Assembly: GCA_030828385.1 (NCBI GenBank)
Contig: JAURCS010000004.1
Location: forward strand, 1 to 64,000
Direction of reading: 5' to 3'
DNA from: Gammaproteobacteria bacterium
GTDB taxonomy: Bacteria; Pseudomonadota; Gammaproteobacteria; Pseudomonadales; Pseudohongiellaceae
Length of the DNA: 64,000 bases
In this document: positions 63,283 through 64,000 of the stretch, piece after piece
Position numbering within the stretch: position 1 is the stretch's first letter
Layout of the letters: each line of letters begins with the position of its first letter
Program-made: the position numbers and the translations under genes
Notes under the pieces: model-generated
Database searches by the model: none
Seen by the model: only the letters and a program-made list of their open reading frames with translations
Told to the model about the DNA's origin: nothing

Positions 63283-64000
63283 ATTTTTTTCGAACGTCCC
63301 GAAAGTGGCGAAATTGCTATCCTGGTGCAACTGCACCTGAATAACGATCCCGATATCCCTGACGCCCGCGAATTCGAAGAGCTTGCGCTCTCCGCTGGCG
63401 CCTGCCCGGTGGAAATTGTCAGTGGGCAACTGAAGCAGGTTAACTCGCGCTATTTCATCGGTTCCGGCAAACTGGAAGAAATTCAGCAGTTGATTCAACT
63501 GCATGAAGCTGAAGTGGTCCTGTTTGATCATCCGCTAACGCCGAGCCAGGAACGCAATCTGGAAAAAACCCTCAGCTGCCGAGTGCTGGATCGAACCGGG
63601 CTGATTCTTGATATCTTCGCCCAGCGAGCGCGATCATATGAAGGCAAGCTGCAGGTTGAACTTGCCCAACTCGAACACTCAATTACCCGACTGGTTAGAG
63701 GCTGGACCCACCTTGATCGCCAGAAAGGCGGCATCGGTATGCGCGGTGTCGGTGAAACCCAGCTTGAAATTGACCAACGCCTGGTTAATGTCCGCATAAA
63801 AGCCGTCAACAAGAGCCTTGCCAAGGTCCGCAAACAACGAGACCAGGGGCGGCGCTCAAGAAAACGCGCTGAAATTCCTACCGTCTCACTGGTGGGTTAT
63901 ACCAATGCCGGCAAATCCTCTGTGTTTAATCGCATGACACAATCACACATCTATGTGGCGGATCAGTTATTTGCCACGCTTGATTCAACGCTGCGCAAGA
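63283..64000 (+). CDS. hflX: ribosome-associated GTPase HflX (3' end outside window)
   Basis: I read this frame directly; it runs off the right edge. It gives FFERPESGEIAILVQLHL at the start, then GSGKLEEIQQLIQ, FDHPLTPSQERNLEKTL, RTGLILDIFAQRARSYEGKLQ, RLVRGWTHLDRQKGGIGMRG, and the G1 loop VGYTNAGKSSVFNR. HflX splits stalled ribosomes under heat stress. Homologues start MFFER...; here the only codon for that Met is ATT at 63283, with GAGG 7 bases before. An in-frame TGA lies 12 bases upstream and no ATG, GTG or TTG is in frame there. Either ATT is used or the T run is miscounted. Confidence 0.93.
   Translation, partial: MFFERPESGEIAILVQLHLNNDPDIPDAREFEELALSAGACPVEIVSGQLKQVNSRYFIGSGKLEEIQQLIQLHEAEVVLFDHPLTPSQERNLEKTLSCRVLDRTGLILDIFAQRARSYEGKLQVELAQLEHSITRLVRGWTHLDRQKGGIGMRGVGETQLEIDQRLVNVRIKAVNKSLAKVRKQRDQGRRSRKRAEIPTVSLVGYTNAGKSSVFNRMTQSHIYVADQLFATLDSTLRK

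Noticed and set aside
1..64000. CRISPR array, phage genes or insertion sequences
   Set aside because: No regular spaced direct repeats, integrase or transposase frames were seen on either strand; palindromes found are isolated.

Overview
The window looks like chromosome of a free-living gammaproteobacterium. The right end has the order nnrD-tsaE-amiB-mutL-(murI)-miaA-hfq-hflX, which is the E. coli-type order, and the left end has a YheS-type ABC-F gene. Base composition looks close to even. Many proteins are predicted to be exported, several with Tat-type signals (DUF1552, DUF1501, limonene-epoxide-hydrolase-like, two FMN alpha-hydroxy-acid oxidases, a xylose-isomerase-like protein). Together with PQQ-type dehydrogenases, c-type cytochrome domains, a carotenoid-oxygenase-family dioxygenase and a Rieske oxygenase, this suggests a heterotroph oxidising sugars and aromatic compounds, with much of the chemistry in the periplasm. 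I cannot name the genus. I see no phage, insertion sequence or CRISPR array.

Layout. 1-3.7 kb: yheS (cut by the window edge), a patatin-like phospholipase and an unknown protein. 3.7-9.3 kb (minus): operon of a DUF1592-type cytochrome protein, a Tat DUF1552 protein and a secreted ankyrin protein. 9.5-12.3 kb: an unknown exported protein and a GNAT-nitrilase gene with two lesions. 12.4-19.7 kb: Rieske oxygenase, AmpG-like transporter, carotenoid/lignostilbene dioxygenase, NTF2-fold proteins and a DsrE-like protein. 19.6-25.9 kb (minus): a second planctomycete-type cytochrome operon (DUF1553-LamG lipoprotein, DUF1501, and a DUF2231-cytochrome-leucine-rich-repeat fusion). 26-32.2 kb: metallo-beta-lactamase-fold and serine hydrolases, HD-type protein, amidase remnant, PQQ-type dehydrogenase lacking its catalytic His, amidohydrolase lipoprotein. 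32.4-35 kb (minus): rubrerythrin, HdrD/GlpC-like Fe-S protein, DUF3501. 35.4-39.2 kb: AsmA-like and SixA-like. 39.5-46.4 kb: a periplasmic oxidation island with two PQQ-type dehydrogenases (one fused to cytochrome c), two Tat-exported FMN alpha-hydroxy-acid oxidases and a sugar isomerase-like protein. 46.6-55.7 kb: coiled-coil protein, decayed gene, cinA, slipin with an NfeD remnant, tRNA-Arg, two MFS exporters, an encapsulated-ferritin-like protein without encapsulin, LysE exporter, SutA-like small protein. 56-64 kb: the conserved housekeeping cluster.

Most worth a second look: (1) both FMN alpha-hydroxy-acid oxidase paralogues carry a CxxCH motif at the equivalent place in the loop after beta strand 4, and both have Tat-type signals, which would fit a c-type haem in an exported flavoenzyme; (2) the two planctomycete-type cytochrome modules, each with a solenoid-repeat partner (ankyrin or leucine-rich); (3) the orphan encapsulated-ferritin-like gene without a shell gene or targeting tail; (4) several decayed genes; and (5) strong palindromes between genes, including a perfect 25-bp inverted repeat with a 2-nt spacer. 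All functional statements come from reading motifs by eye; no database search was run.
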